Shown here piece after piece: positions 32,281 through 43,071 of a stretch of 64,000 bases of DNA (the stretch's first letter is position 1; every line of letters starts with the position of its first letter). Source of the stretch: Rahnella aquatilis CIP 78.65 = ATCC 33071. GTDB lineage: Bacteria > Pseudomonadota > Gammaproteobacteria > Enterobacterales > Enterobacteriaceae. Under the pieces are notes generated by a model, which saw only the letters and a list, made by a program, of their open reading frames with translations, was not told where the DNA came from and made no database searches. The translations under genes were made by a program, and so were the position numbers. The stretch covers positions 1,550,001-1,614,000 of the forward strand of contig NC_016818.1 of the NCBI RefSeq assembly GCF_000241955.1, given 5' to 3'.

Positions 32281-32505
32281 GGTAATACCTGTTGTCGTGA
32301 GCCAGAGTTTTGTAGTGGCTATTTCATCAGGTCATGAATAAACAGGTGTACAACGGCGGGAATGATGGAGAAATTGAACGTGATTTGTTGAGATTATGTT
32401 TAGGCTTACGTCGTCATATGACATGTCTTAGCAATTGGTGTCTAAAAAATGTACTTTTTTTCACGCTGAGGGCTTGAAGCCGGAGGCATTCTCCCCCATA
32501 AATAA

Positions 32506-32533
32506 AAATGCCAGTCAGTAAGTGACCGGCATT
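32506..32533 (-). terminator. cspD terminator
   Basis: On the minus strand TGCCGGTCAC-loop-TGACTGGCA pairs imperfectly and is followed by a T run. It lies about 40 nt past the cspD stop. Confidence 0.75.
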
Positions 32534-32572
32534 TGCAGTTGAAGCGTTATCTGATGCGTGATGCTGAACCGG

Positions 32573-32794
32573 TCAGGCGACCGCTTCACTTTCCACTGGA
32601 ATGATGAGACTGGCATGATTCCCCTTTGGGCCTTCATGAACGTCGAAATTGACCTGCTGGCCGGCTTTCAGAGTCCGGTAACCCTCCATCTGGATTGTGG
32701 AGTAGTGAGCGAAGATGTCTTCACCGCCATTTTGCGGGCAAATGAAGCCAAAGCCTTTAGCATTATTGAACCATTTAACAGTACCCGTCTGCAT
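32573..32794 (-). CDS. cspD: cold-shock-like protein CspD
   Basis: CspD is a single-stranded DNA-binding inhibitor of replication initiation that rises in stationary phase. Its 73 residues hold one cold-shock domain with the RNP-1-like KGFGFICPQ and RNP-2-like DIFAHYST motifs. It starts MQTGTVKWFNNAKGF. It is divergent from clpS, as in E. coli. In E. coli the macAB genes lie on its other side, but here that place is taken directly by ybjX. Confidence 0.95.
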   Translation of the reverse strand: MQTGTVKWFNNAKGFGFICPQNGGEDIFAHYSTIQMEGYRTLKAGQQVNFDVHEGPKGNHASLIIPVESEAVA

Positions 32795-33187
32795 GCTTCT
32801 TCATCCCTCTCATGACTAGTCTGGTAGTAAATAGATAAAGCCAGTTGGGTGAGCACGAAGGCCGGAACACAGCGGATAAGCGTTGGTTCAGGCCGGTTTA
32901 AACTCCGTTCAGCTCACGAATTTACACTCTAGTGGAATAGAGTTAGACGTCAAGGAAACGGCATTTGTCGCGGGGGAGCAGATAACCAAAGTTTGAAGCA
33001 GGTAACGCTATTGGCATATTTTGTTAAGTTTTCACAAGCGTTGTCTGACGCATGTAGACATTTTGTGCAGCGGCAAGGTGAGGCCAGAGATGGTAAAATA
33101 CGGTAATAACAACGCGAGGCTCTACAGAAAGCCTTCTCGTTTGTGTATTTGGCTTCCTATACGATCTTCACAGGTGATGAACAGGCA
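32795..33187. other. 393-bp cspD-clpS divergent promoter region
   Basis: No convincing gene is seen here. The stretch holds the divergent promoters of cspD and clpSA. An inverted repeat ACTCTA-GTGGAA-TAGAGT lies near 32926-32943. Confidence 0.6.
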
Positions 33188-33508
33188 ATGGGCAATAATC
33201 AAGACGGGTTAAATTTTGAACATTTGGCGGCGGATAAGCAAAAGGATGAGGTAAAACCGCCGTCTATGTATAAAGTTATATTAAACAACGACGATTACAC
33301 TCCGATGGAATTTGTGATTGACGTTCTGCAAAAGTTCTTTTCTTATGATATTGAACGTGCAACGCAACTGATGCTCCAGGTGCACTACAGAGGCAAAGCG
33401 ATATGCGGCGTTTATACCGCCGAAGTCGCGGAAACCAAGGTCGCACACGTAAACCAGTACGCCAGGGAGAATGAGCATCCGTTGCTGTGTACGCTGGAAA
33501 AAGCCTGA
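33188..33508 (+). CDS. clpS: ClpAP adaptor ClpS
   Basis: ClpS delivers N-end-rule substrates to ClpAP. The 106-residue length equals E. coli ClpS. The N-degron pocket segments are conserved ([18 protein letters not shown] and the C-terminal [15 protein letters not shown]). The ATG at 33188 ([10 protein letters not shown]) matches the family start, and the open frame upstream to 33143 does not. It is followed by clpA after 27 nt. Confidence 0.96.
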   Translation: MGNNQDGLNFEHLAADKQKDEVKPPSMYKVILNNDDYTPMEFVIDVLQKFFSYDIERATQLMLQVHYRGKAICGVYTAEVAETKVAHVNQYARENEHPLLCTLEKA

Positions 33509-33535
33509 TTAAGGCAATCTATTTGGGAGGTGCCT

Positions 33536-35818
33536 ATGCTCAATCAAGAACTTGAACTCAGTCTCAACATGGCTTTCGCAAGAGCCCGTGAGCACCGGCA
33601 TGAGTTTATGACCGTGGAGCACCTGTTGCTGGCGTTGCTCAGCAACCCTGCTGCCCGTGAAGCGCTTGAAGCTTGTACAGTGGATTTAGTGGCCCTGCGC
33701 CAGGAACTGGAAGCCTTCATCGAGCAAACCACACCCACCTTACCTGCCAGTGAAGAAGAACGTGACACCCAGCCTACGCTGAGTTTCCAGCGCGTTCTGC
33801 AACGTGCGGTATTCCACGTGCAATCTTCCGGCCGCAGCGAAGTGTCCGGCGCCAATGTTCTGGTCGCAATTTTCAGCGAGCAGGAATCTCAGGCTGCCTA
33901 CTTACTGCGTAAACATGATGTCAGCCGCCTTGATGTGGTGAACTTTATCTCGCACGGCACCCGTAAAGATGAATCGGGCAGCCAGGCGCAAAACAATGCG
34001 GAAAGCCCAGTTAACGAAGAACAGTCGGCGGGGGAAGATCGTATGGAGAACTTCACCACTAATCTTAACCAGTTAGCGCGTGTAGGTGGCATCGATCCGC
34101 TGATTGGCCGTGACAAAGAACTGGAGCGTGCCATTCAGGTGCTCTGCCGTCGCCGTAAGAATAACCCGCTGCTGGTGGGCGAATCCGGCGTCGGTAAAAC
34201 CGCGATTGCTGAAGGTCTGGCATGGCGAATCGAGCAGGGTGACGTGCCGGAAGTGATGGCCGATTGCACCCTGTATTCTCTGGATATCGGTTCGTTACTG
34301 GCGGGTACCAAATACCGCGGTGATTTCGAAAAACGTTTCAAATCTCTGCTCAAGCAGCTGGAGCAGGATAAAAACAGCATCCTGTTTATTGATGAAATCC
34401 ACACGATTATCGGTGCCGGTGCGGCGTCAGGTGGTCAGGTGGACGCGGCAAACCTGATCAAGCCATTGCTGTCGAGCGGGAAAATCCGGGTGATCGGTTC
34501 GACAACGTATCAGGAATTCAGCAATATCTTTGAAAAAGACCGTGCACTGGCACGTCGTTTCCAGAAAATTGATATTACTGAGCCAAGTGTTGAAGAAACC
34601 GTCCAGATCATTAACGGGCTGAAAACAAAATACGAAGCCCATCACGATGTGCGTTATACCGCGAAAGCAGTGCGTGCGGCGGTTGAGCTGTCGGTTAAAT
34701 ACATTAATGACCGTCATCTGCCGGACAAAGCCATCGACGTGATTGACGAAGCGGGTGCACGCAGCCGGTTAATGCCGATCAGCAAACGCAAGAAAACCGT
34801 CAACGTCAGCGATATCGAAAGCGTCGTGGCGCGTATTGCCCGTATTCCGGAAAAAACCGTGTCTGCGACAGACCGCGATGTGCTGAAAAACCTGGGCGAC
34901 CGCCTGAAAATGCTGGTCTTCGGACAGGATCCGGCCATCGAAGCACTGACCGAAGCGATCAAGATGAGCCGCGCCGGTCTGGGTCAGGATCACAAACCTG
35001 TCGGTTCATTCCTGTTCGCCGGTCCGACTGGTGTGGGGAAAACCGAGGTCACGGTTCAGCTGGCGAAAGCGCTGGATATCGAACTGCTGCGCTTTGATAT
35101 GTCGGAATACATGGAACGTCATACGGTCAGCCGTTTGATCGGTGCGCCTCCGGGATATGTCGGTTTTGATCAGGGCGGTTTGCTGACGGATGCGGTGATT
35201 AAACATCCTCACGCCGTGGTGCTGCTCGATGAAATCGAGAAGGCGCATCCGGATGTCTTCAACCTGCTGCTGCAGGTGATGGATAACGGGACGCTGACCG
35301 ATAACAACGGCCGCAAAGCGGATTTCCGTAACGTGATCCTGGTGATGACCACTAACGCCGGTGTGCGTGAAACGGAACGTAAATCGATTGGTCTGGTGCA
35401 TCAGGATAACAGCCCGGATGCGATGGAAGAGATCAAACGGACCTTTACGCCGGAATTCCGTAACCGTCTGGACAATGTTATCTGGTTCAACCATCTGTCT
35501 ACGGAAGTTATCCAGCAGGTTGTCGACAAGTTTATCGTCGAATTGCAGGCGCAGCTGGATGCGAAAGGTGTTTCTCTGGAAGTCAGCGACGAGGCTCGCG
35601 ACTGGCTGACAGTGAAAGGCTATGACCGTGCGATGGGTGCGCGTCCGATGACCCGTACCGTTCAGGAAAACCTGAAAAAACCACTCGCCAACGAGCTGCT
35701 GTTTGGTTCACTGGTGGATGGCGGTTCCGTCTCTGTTGCACTGGATAAGGCGGCTGACAAGCTCATTTATCACTTCATGAGTGCGCAGAAGAAAAAACCG
35801 GAAGGTGCGGTGCATTAA
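33536..35818 (+). CDS. clpA: ClpA, AAA+ unfoldase subunit of ClpAP
   Basis: ClpA unfolds substrates for ClpP. The 760-residue chain has an N-terminal Clp_N repeat domain (ClpS contact), AAA module 1 (Walker A GESGVGKTA near residue 214), and AAA module 2 (Walker A GPTGVGKTE near residue 495), with sensor and arginine-finger segments in place. The ATG at 33536 (MLNQELELSLNMAFARAREH) follows a GGGAGG ribosome site. A GTG two codons earlier at 33530 is less likely. Confidence 0.96.
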   Translation: MLNQELELSLNMAFARAREHRHEFMTVEHLLLALLSNPAAREALEACTVDLVALRQELEAFIEQTTPTLPASEEERDTQPTLSFQRVLQRAVFHVQSSGRSEVSGANVLVAIFSEQESQAAYLLRKHDVSRLDVVNFISHGTRKDESGSQAQNNAESPVNEEQSAGEDRMENFTTNLNQLARVGGIDPLIGRDKELERAIQVLCRRRKNNPLLVGESGVGKTAIAEGLAWRIEQGDVPEVMADCTLYSLDIGSLLAGTKYRGDFEKRFKSLLKQLEQDKNSILFIDEIHTIIGAGAASGGQVDAANLIKPLLSSGKIRVIGSTTYQEFSNIFEKDRALARRFQKIDITEPSVEETVQIINGLKTKYEAHHDVRYTAKAVRAAVELSVKYINDRHLPDKAIDVIDEAGARSRLMPISKRKKTVNVSDIESVVARIARIPEKTVSATDRDVLKNLGDRLKMLVFGQDPAIEALTEAIKMSRAGLGQDHKPVGSFLFAGPTGVGKTEVTVQLAKALDIELLRFDMSEYMERHTVSRLIGAPPGYVGFDQGGLLTDAVIKHPHAVVLLDEIEKAHPDVFNLLLQVMDNGTLTDNNGRKADFRNVILVMTTNAGVRETERKSIGLVHQDNSPDAMEEIKRTFTPEFRNRLDNVIWFNHLSTEVIQQVVDKFIVELQAQLDAKGVSLEVSDEARDWLTVKGYDRAMGARPMTRTVQENLKKPLANELLFGSLVDGGSVSVALDKAADKLIYHFMSAQKKKPEGAVH

Positions 35819-35840
35819 TTTTCATCAGGCATGAAAAAAT

Positions 35841-35872
35841 AAAAGGCGATGTGAAAACATCGCCTTTTTTCT
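35841..35872 (+). terminator. clpSA terminator
   Basis: AAAAGGCGATGT-GAAA-ACATCGCCTTTTTT is a perfect long stem with a T run, 22 nt past the clpA stop. Confidence 0.95.
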
Positions 35873-35948
35873 TTCTGAAATTCTTTATGTAATTGCAGTA
35901 ATTAGTGAGGGATTTCAGAAAGGATAGTGGAACAAAACGCCGGATTGC

Positions 35949-35998
35949 GGATACCACAAAACGCCCTTGCAACAGCAGGAAGGGCGAAAAGGGTATCC
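35949..35998 (-). terminator. nested stem-loop downstream of infA
   Basis: An outer stem GGATACC/GGTATCC (35949-35955 and 35992-35998) encloses an inner stem CGCCCTT/AAGGGCG (35962-35968 and 35980-35986). Read on the minus strand, the inner stem is followed by TTTT, which fits an infA terminator. Confidence 0.5.
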
Positions 35999-36038
35999 TC
36001 AGGTATCGCCGGAAAATCAGCGATGAGTGAGCCGCTTA

Positions 36039-36275
<237 letters not shown>

Positions 36276-36350
36276 CTACCATAGTTTTTAACCGGCAAGA
36301 TAATGCCGAAAAACCCACATTATGTAAAGAAGTATGGTCCATGACCGCAC

Positions 36351-37085
36351 CTATTCCCTATCCTTCGGGAACACCGGCAGGTCTTCATCATGTGGGGATA
36401 AGTCTTGTGGCAACCAGCAATCCGGCGCTAACGCGCGTTGCGAAAGTTCGGATAACTGCTGCAAAAATTGGCGGCGGGGGATCTCTCTCGCACCCAGCGA
36501 CGCAGTGTGAGGGTTGAGCACCTGACAGTCAATCAGTTCTCCTCCATTGCGGGAAAAATGTTGGCAAAAAAGCATAAGTGCGCACTTGGAGGCATTCTCC
36601 CGGCGACTGAACATCGACTCGCCGCAAAATAACCTGCCGACAGAAACACCGTACAAACCGCCGACCAGTTCGTCACCTTCCCAGACTTCGACTGAGTGCG
36701 CGCGACCGGCTTCATGCAACTCCTGATAACCACGCTGCACCAGCGGCCCGATCCAGGTGCCATCTTCACGTTGCATAGCGCAAGCATGTATCACCTGCTC
36801 AAATTGCTGATTAAGGGTGAAACGAAACGGCATCTTGCGCATAAAACGTTTCAGACTGCGGCTGGCATGACGTTCTTCGGGAACTAAAATCGCGCGCGGG
36901 TCAGGCGACCACCAGAGGATCATTTCCCCCGGTTCGAACCAGGGGAAAACGCCATGCTGATAAGCGGAAAGCAGGCGGGGAGCGGTGAGATCGCCGCCGA
37001 TAGCCAGCAGGCCATTCGGCTCCTGCAATGCAGTTTCAGGATCCGGGAAATTAACGGAACTGGCCTCAAGCTTAACTAACCGCAT
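36351..37085 (-). CDS. aat: leucyl/phenylalanyl-tRNA-protein transferase
   Basis: Aat adds Leu or Phe to the N-terminus of proteins that begin with Arg or Lys. This creates N-degrons for ClpS/ClpAP, whose genes lie close by. The 244-residue protein has the family segments [21 protein letters not shown] and [17 protein letters not shown]. The ATG at 37085 ([10 protein letters not shown]) was chosen over 37127 because it gives the family start. It is about 10 residues longer than E. coli Aat at the C-terminus. Confidence 0.95.
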   Translation of the reverse strand: MRLVKLEASSVNFPDPETALQEPNGLLAIGGDLTAPRLLSAYQHGVFPWFEPGEMILWWSPDPRAILVPEERHASRSLKRFMRKMPFRFTLNQQFEQVIHACAMQREDGTWIGPLVQRGYQELHEAGRAHSVEVWEGDELVGGLYGVSVGRLFCGESMFSRRENASKCALMLFCQHFSRNGGELIDCQVLNPHTASLGAREIPRRQFLQQLSELSQRALAPDCWLPQDLSPHDEDLPVFPKDRE

Positions 37086-37136
37086 AGATCTCCTTATCCG
37101 GCGGGTACGCCCGCCGTAAAACCACAAACAATCACG

Positions 37137-38858
37137 TCAGGCGCGGGCAAGGAACCTTGCATAACGACTTTGTGCCGCGGCTAACGTCTGGTGATCGCCT
37201 TGTTCCACAATCTGACCCTCTTCCATAACACATATCCTGTCGAGGGCTTCCAGACCGTGCAAACGGTGCGTCACTAAGAGTAGCGTCTTATTCTGACAGT
37301 GCGTGTGCAGCAGTGCCAAAATATGTTGTTCCGTTTCTGCATCCAGCCCTTCAGTGGGTTCATCCAGCAACCACAGCGGCGCATCATGCAATAACGCACG
37401 GGCCAGTCCGATACGACGTTGTTCGCCGCCGGAAAGCTGACGGCCGCCTTCACCAAGCCAGGCGTTCAGCCCTTCGTTTTCCAAAAGCACATGTAAATCA
37501 ACCTTTCTCAACGCTTCTGCAAGCTGTTCATCGGTACTGTGTGGTGAGGCCATGCGCAGGTTTTCACGCAGCGTGGTATTAAACACATGCGCACGCTGAC
37601 TGACGACAGTGATCATCTTGCGCAGTGTGGCTTCATCATAATCAGTGACCGGATGGCCGTTAATTTCCAGTGTGCCACGGCTGATATCCCAGCCACGGGT
37701 CAGCAATTGCAGCAGCGTGGATTTACCGCAACCGGTCTGACCGAGCAAGGCAATATGCTCACCGGCACGGATATCCAGAGTGATATTTTTCAGAACCGGT
37801 AGCGGCTGGTCAGGATAAGTAAAATTCACATTTTTCAGCGACAGACTGATCTGTTCACCAGCCAGCGGGCCTTGTGACGGGAAGGTCACATCTGCAGGTT
37901 GATCAATGATCTGGCTGACGCGCTGGGCGGAGGCGATAACCTGCCCAAGATGCTGGAATGCGGCGGCTACAGGTCCCAGCGCTTCGAATGCCGCCAGCGG
38001 GGTGAAGACAAACAGCGCGATCAGCGCACCCGGTTGCGGGAACTGACTGATACCACCGGCAGCCAGCCACAGCATCAGCGTAACGGTCAGACCGGCCGCG
38101 GCAATCACCATCGCCTGCGACAAGCCAGTGAGTTTGGCCTGCTGCTGCTGACGCAGCATCCAGCGCTGTTCGATATCATTGAGTCGCTGGCGAAAGCGTG
38201 GCTGAGCGCCGAACACCACCAGTTCAGACTGCCCCTGTAACCATGATGTCAGTTGCATCCGGTAATCGCTGCGCAGCGCCGTCAGTTCACGTCCGGCAGG
38301 TTTTCCCGCGCGGTAGAAAATCACCGGCAGGAGCAGCATCAGCACCAGCATAATCGTGCCCAGCGTCAGCGCGAGGGTGATATCCAGGAAACTCAGGCCA
38401 AACGTCACCAGAAGGATCACCACCAGCGCACTCACCAGCGGAGATATCACCCGCAGGTATAAGTGATCGAGCGTATCGACATCAGCGACCAGACGGTTGA
38501 GCAGATCCGCCTGACGGAAGCGCGCAATGCCGCCCGGCGACAGCGGCATTATTTTTGTGAAAGTGAACACCCGCAAATGCGCCAGCACGCGGAAGGTCGC
38601 GTCGTGACTGACCAGACGTTCGGCGTAGCGGCCTGCGGTCCGAAATATGGCGGCCCCCCTTACACCGGCGGCGGGAAGCATGTAGTTGAAGCTGTATAAA
38701 CCGGCGATACCGGCCACGGCAGAGGCCGCCAGGAACCAGCCGGAAAGCGTCAGCAGGCCGATGCTCGCCAGTAAGGTGACGATAGCCAGAATGACGCCCA
38801 GTGACAAACGGAACCAGTGACGGCGGTACAGGGCGAGATAAGGCAGAAGAGTTTTCAT
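37137..38858 (-). CDS. cydC: heterodimeric ABC exporter subunit CydC
   Basis: CydDC is an inner-membrane exporter of cysteine and glutathione needed for cytochrome bd assembly. The 573 residues equal E. coli CydC. An N-terminal six-helix membrane domain precedes an ATPase with Walker A GQTGCGKST, the signature LSGGEQRRIGLARAL and Walker B LWLLDEPTEGLD. It starts 2 nt after cydD. Confidence 0.95.
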   Translation of the reverse strand: MKTLLPYLALYRRHWFRLSLGVILAIVTLLASIGLLTLSGWFLAASAVAGIAGLYSFNYMLPAAGVRGAAIFRTAGRYAERLVSHDATFRVLAHLRVFTFTKIMPLSPGGIARFRQADLLNRLVADVDTLDHLYLRVISPLVSALVVILLVTFGLSFLDITLALTLGTIMLVLMLLLPVIFYRAGKPAGRELTALRSDYRMQLTSWLQGQSELVVFGAQPRFRQRLNDIEQRWMLRQQQQAKLTGLSQAMVIAAAGLTVTLMLWLAAGGISQFPQPGALIALFVFTPLAAFEALGPVAAAFQHLGQVIASAQRVSQIIDQPADVTFPSQGPLAGEQISLSLKNVNFTYPDQPLPVLKNITLDIRAGEHIALLGQTGCGKSTLLQLLTRGWDISRGTLEINGHPVTDYDEATLRKMITVVSQRAHVFNTTLRENLRMASPHSTDEQLAEALRKVDLHVLLENEGLNAWLGEGGRQLSGGEQRRIGLARALLHDAPLWLLDEPTEGLDAETEQHILALLHTHCQNKTLLLVTHRLHGLEALDRICVMEEGQIVEQGDHQTLAAAQSRYARFLARA

Positions 38859-38860
38859 GA

Positions 38861-40627
38861 TTACAGCTCCTTATTCCGCTGGGAAAGCAGACTGGCGAAT
38901 AAACCGTTCTGAGCCACCAGTTGCGCGAAGGTGCCGCGCTCAGCGATCAGGCCTTTCTCCATCACCCAGATTTCGTCGTAGTCACGCGTATCCTCCAGCT
39001 GATGTGTCACCAGCAGGGAAGTCTGTGCTTTTGAGGCTTCGCTCAGCGCGCTCATCACACGTTTCTCGCTGTGCGCATCGAGGCTGGCGGTCGGTTCGTC
39101 GAGCAGCAACAAACTGCAGGGAGAGAGCAGGGCGCGGGCAACGGCGACGCGTTGCGCCTGGCCGAGGGATAACCGTGCAGCGCTGTCGCCCAGTTCGGTT
39201 TCCAGCCCCTGCGGTAACAGCGGCAGGAATTCATTCACATAAGCACGATCAATGGCGGACTGAAGCTGTTCGTCACTGACATCCGGCTGATTGAGCAGAA
39301 TATTGGCGCGCAGGGTTTGCTCGGGCAGATGCGGATTCTGGCCCACCCAGCTCAGCTGTTTACGCCATTCGTCATTGCGCAGTGATTTCAATTCAATGCC
39401 GCCAGCGGTTACCGAACCCTGATAAGGCAGGAAACCCAGCAGGACATTGAGCAGCGAGCTTTTCCCCGCGCCACTCAGACCGACAATGGCGATACGTTGC
39501 CCGCTCTGAATAGTAAACGTTAACGGACCGGCCAGCGTTTTGCCCTGCGGCGACTGAATAATGACGTCGCGGGCTTCGAGTGCCACCGGTTGTCCGGCAG
39601 GCCAGTGTTGCTCACCGTCACCCATGTCGGCACTTTCCGCACTCAGGAACGTGACGAGACTTTCGGCAGCCCCCACCGCCTGCGCTTTGGCGTGATAAAA
39701 CGCGCCCAGATCACGCAGAGGCTGGAAAAATTCAGGGGCGAGTATCAGCACCAGGAAGCCGGCGAACAGGGTAACAGGGGTACCGTAGCTGCCGAAATTG
39801 AGCTCACCGAGATAGGAGAAACCGAAGTAAACCGCGACAACTGCGATGGAAATAGACGCGAAGAATTCCAGCACAGCGGAGGATAAAAAGGCCAGGCGCA
39901 GGACGTCCATCGTGCGGGCACGAAAGTTCTCAGTCGAACGTTTGATTTGCTCGGTTTCCGCCGTGCCGCGATGAAAGAGACGCAGCGTATCGAGGCCGCG
40001 CAGGCTGTCGAGAAAGTTCCCGCTAAGACGTGCCAGCGCCACAAAGTTACGGCGGTTGGCATCAGCTGCCCCCATCCCGACCAGCGCCATAAACAAGGGG
40101 ATCAGCGGCGCGGTGACCAGCAGAATCAGCCCGGCAGCCCAGTTAATCGGGAAAACGCTGACCAGAATAAGCAGCGGGATGATACCCGCAAGGGCGATCT
40201 GCGGCAGATAGCGGGAATAGTAATCCTGCATATCTTCGATTTGTTCAAGAATAATGCTGGCCCAGCTGCCCGCCGGTTTTCCCCGGATCCACGCAGGCCC
40301 CAGTTTTTCCAGACGATCCAGCACCAGCTTACGCATTTCCTGACGGATAACGCGTCCGCAAATAAAGCCCACCTGTTCACGCAGCCAGGTGATGAGCGCG
40401 CGCAGAACAAACGTCAGCGCCATTAACAGGAAGCTTTGCAGCAGGGCATCACGGGAGGTGTGCTCAATGATCAGGTTATGCAGTAATCCGGCCATCAGCC
40501 AGGCCTGAGCCAGGATCAGCAAACCAGAAAGTAAGCCCAGCATCATAGACAGACGGATCCAGCCTTTGGCGCGTGAGCTTTGTTGTTTTAACCAGCGGAT
40601 AAGTTCTTGTTGTCGTGTTTTATTCAT
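38861..40627 (-). CDS. cydD: heterodimeric ABC exporter subunit CydD
   Basis: CydD is the partner of CydC. It has 588 residues as in E. coli, with a membrane domain followed by an ATPase (Walker A GLSGAGKSS, signature LSLGQAQRVAVARAL, Walker B LLLLDEPTASLD). It lies between trxB and cydC in the same direction, with a 129-nt gap after the trxB stop that includes a terminator. Confidence 0.95.
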   Translation of the reverse strand: MNKTRQQELIRWLKQQSSRAKGWIRLSMMLGLLSGLLILAQAWLMAGLLHNLIIEHTSRDALLQSFLLMALTFVLRALITWLREQVGFICGRVIRQEMRKLVLDRLEKLGPAWIRGKPAGSWASIILEQIEDMQDYYSRYLPQIALAGIIPLLILVSVFPINWAAGLILLVTAPLIPLFMALVGMGAADANRRNFVALARLSGNFLDSLRGLDTLRLFHRGTAETEQIKRSTENFRARTMDVLRLAFLSSAVLEFFASISIAVVAVYFGFSYLGELNFGSYGTPVTLFAGFLVLILAPEFFQPLRDLGAFYHAKAQAVGAAESLVTFLSAESADMGDGEQHWPAGQPVALEARDVIIQSPQGKTLAGPLTFTIQSGQRIAIVGLSGAGKSSLLNVLLGFLPYQGSVTAGGIELKSLRNDEWRKQLSWVGQNPHLPEQTLRANILLNQPDVSDEQLQSAIDRAYVNEFLPLLPQGLETELGDSAARLSLGQAQRVAVARALLSPCSLLLLDEPTASLDAHSEKRVMSALSEASKAQTSLLVTHQLEDTRDYDEIWVMEKGLIAERGTFAQLVAQNGLFASLLSQRNKEL

Positions 40628-40701
40628 CAGGCATCAGTCTGTGCAGCAATCCGGATGGGAGGGCGCTTATGTTACATGCTCAGACCGCAAACTGAAAATA
40701 T

Positions 40702-40733
40702 GAAAAAGGCGGCAATTACGCCGCCTCTTTTTA
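40702..40733 (-). terminator. trxB terminator
   Basis: On the minus strand AGGCGGC-loop-GCCGCCT is followed by a run of T residues. T runs flank both sides, so it may work in either direction. Confidence 0.85.
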
Positions 40734-40756
40734 AGGGCAAACAGAAGGGGAGATTC

Positions 40757-42456
<1,700 letters not shown>

Positions 42457-42951
42457 ATGGTAGACAACAAAAAACGTCCGGGAAAAGATCTCGACCGTAT
42501 TGACCGTAACATCCTCAACGAATTGCAAAAGGATGGCCGGATTTCAAACGTCGAGCTTTCCAAACGTGTGGGATTATCTCCAACTCCATGTCTGGAGCGC
42601 GTTCGTCGTCTGGAACGTCAGGGCTTCATCAATGGTTATACTGCATTGCTCAACCCGCATTATCTGGATGCATCGTTGCTGGTATTTGTTGAAATTACCC
42701 TCAACCGCGGCGCGCCGGATGTGTTTGAGCAGTTCAATGCGGCAGTACAAAAACTCGAAGATATTCAGGAGTGTCATCTGGTTTCAGGGGACTTCGACTA
42801 CCTGTTGAAAACCCGCGTACCTGATATGTCTGCTTACCGTAAGCTGTTAGGTGAGACTTTACTTCGTCTGCCAGGTGTTAACGACACCCGCACCTATGTA
42901 GTGATGGAAGAAGTGAAGCAGACAAATCGCCTGGTCATTAAGACCCGGTAA
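42457..42951 (+). CDS. lrp: leucine-responsive regulatory protein
   Basis: Lrp is a global regulator of amino-acid metabolism and transport. The 164-residue chain is nearly identical to E. coli Lrp: an N-terminal helix-turn-helix (ISNVELSKRVGLSPTPCLERV) and a C-terminal RAM domain that binds leucine. The ATG at 42457 (MVDNKKRPGKDLD) is the family start. The upstream frame from 42382 is not. The ribosome site is weak. Confidence 0.97.
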   Translation: MVDNKKRPGKDLDRIDRNILNELQKDGRISNVELSKRVGLSPTPCLERVRRLERQGFINGYTALLNPHYLDASLLVFVEITLNRGAPDVFEQFNAAVQKLEDIQECHLVSGDFDYLLKTRVPDMSAYRKLLGETLLRLPGVNDTRTYVVMEEVKQTNRLVIKTR

Positions 42952-42987
42952 TTGTTCTGGTGCAAACCCCTGTAATTTTAGCTACAC

Positions 42988-43007
42988 TCCTGTGTATCTA
43001 TACAGCT
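42988..43007 (+). promoter_or_regulatory. LexA box upstream of ftsK
   Basis: TCCTGTGTATCTATACAGCT has the full CTGT-N8-ACAG LexA core. E. coli ftsK (dinH) is SOS-inducible through an equivalent box. Confidence 0.85.
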
Positions 43008-43009
43008 AT

Positions 43010-43040
43010 GGCGCCGGGGAGTCTCGGCGCTGTTGCTTTT
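43010..43040 (+). terminator. lrp terminator in the ftsK leader
   Basis: GCGCCG (43011-43016) and CGGCGC (43025-43030) form a stem followed by TGTTGCTTTTT. It lies past the lrp stop and just before the ftsK ribosome site, so it would also be in the ftsK leader. Confidence 0.6.
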
Positions 43041-43071
43041 TCTCAGTTCACAGGAACCTGGAGAGCCTTTC

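Noticed and set aside
32326..32362. Possible PhoP box upstream of ybjX
   Set aside because: Two GTTTA-like half-sites are present but the spacing is one base too long and one half is poor.
35873..36038. tRNA-Ser expected from E. coli synteny
   Set aside because: No acceptor, anticodon or T-loop pattern is readable in this gap.
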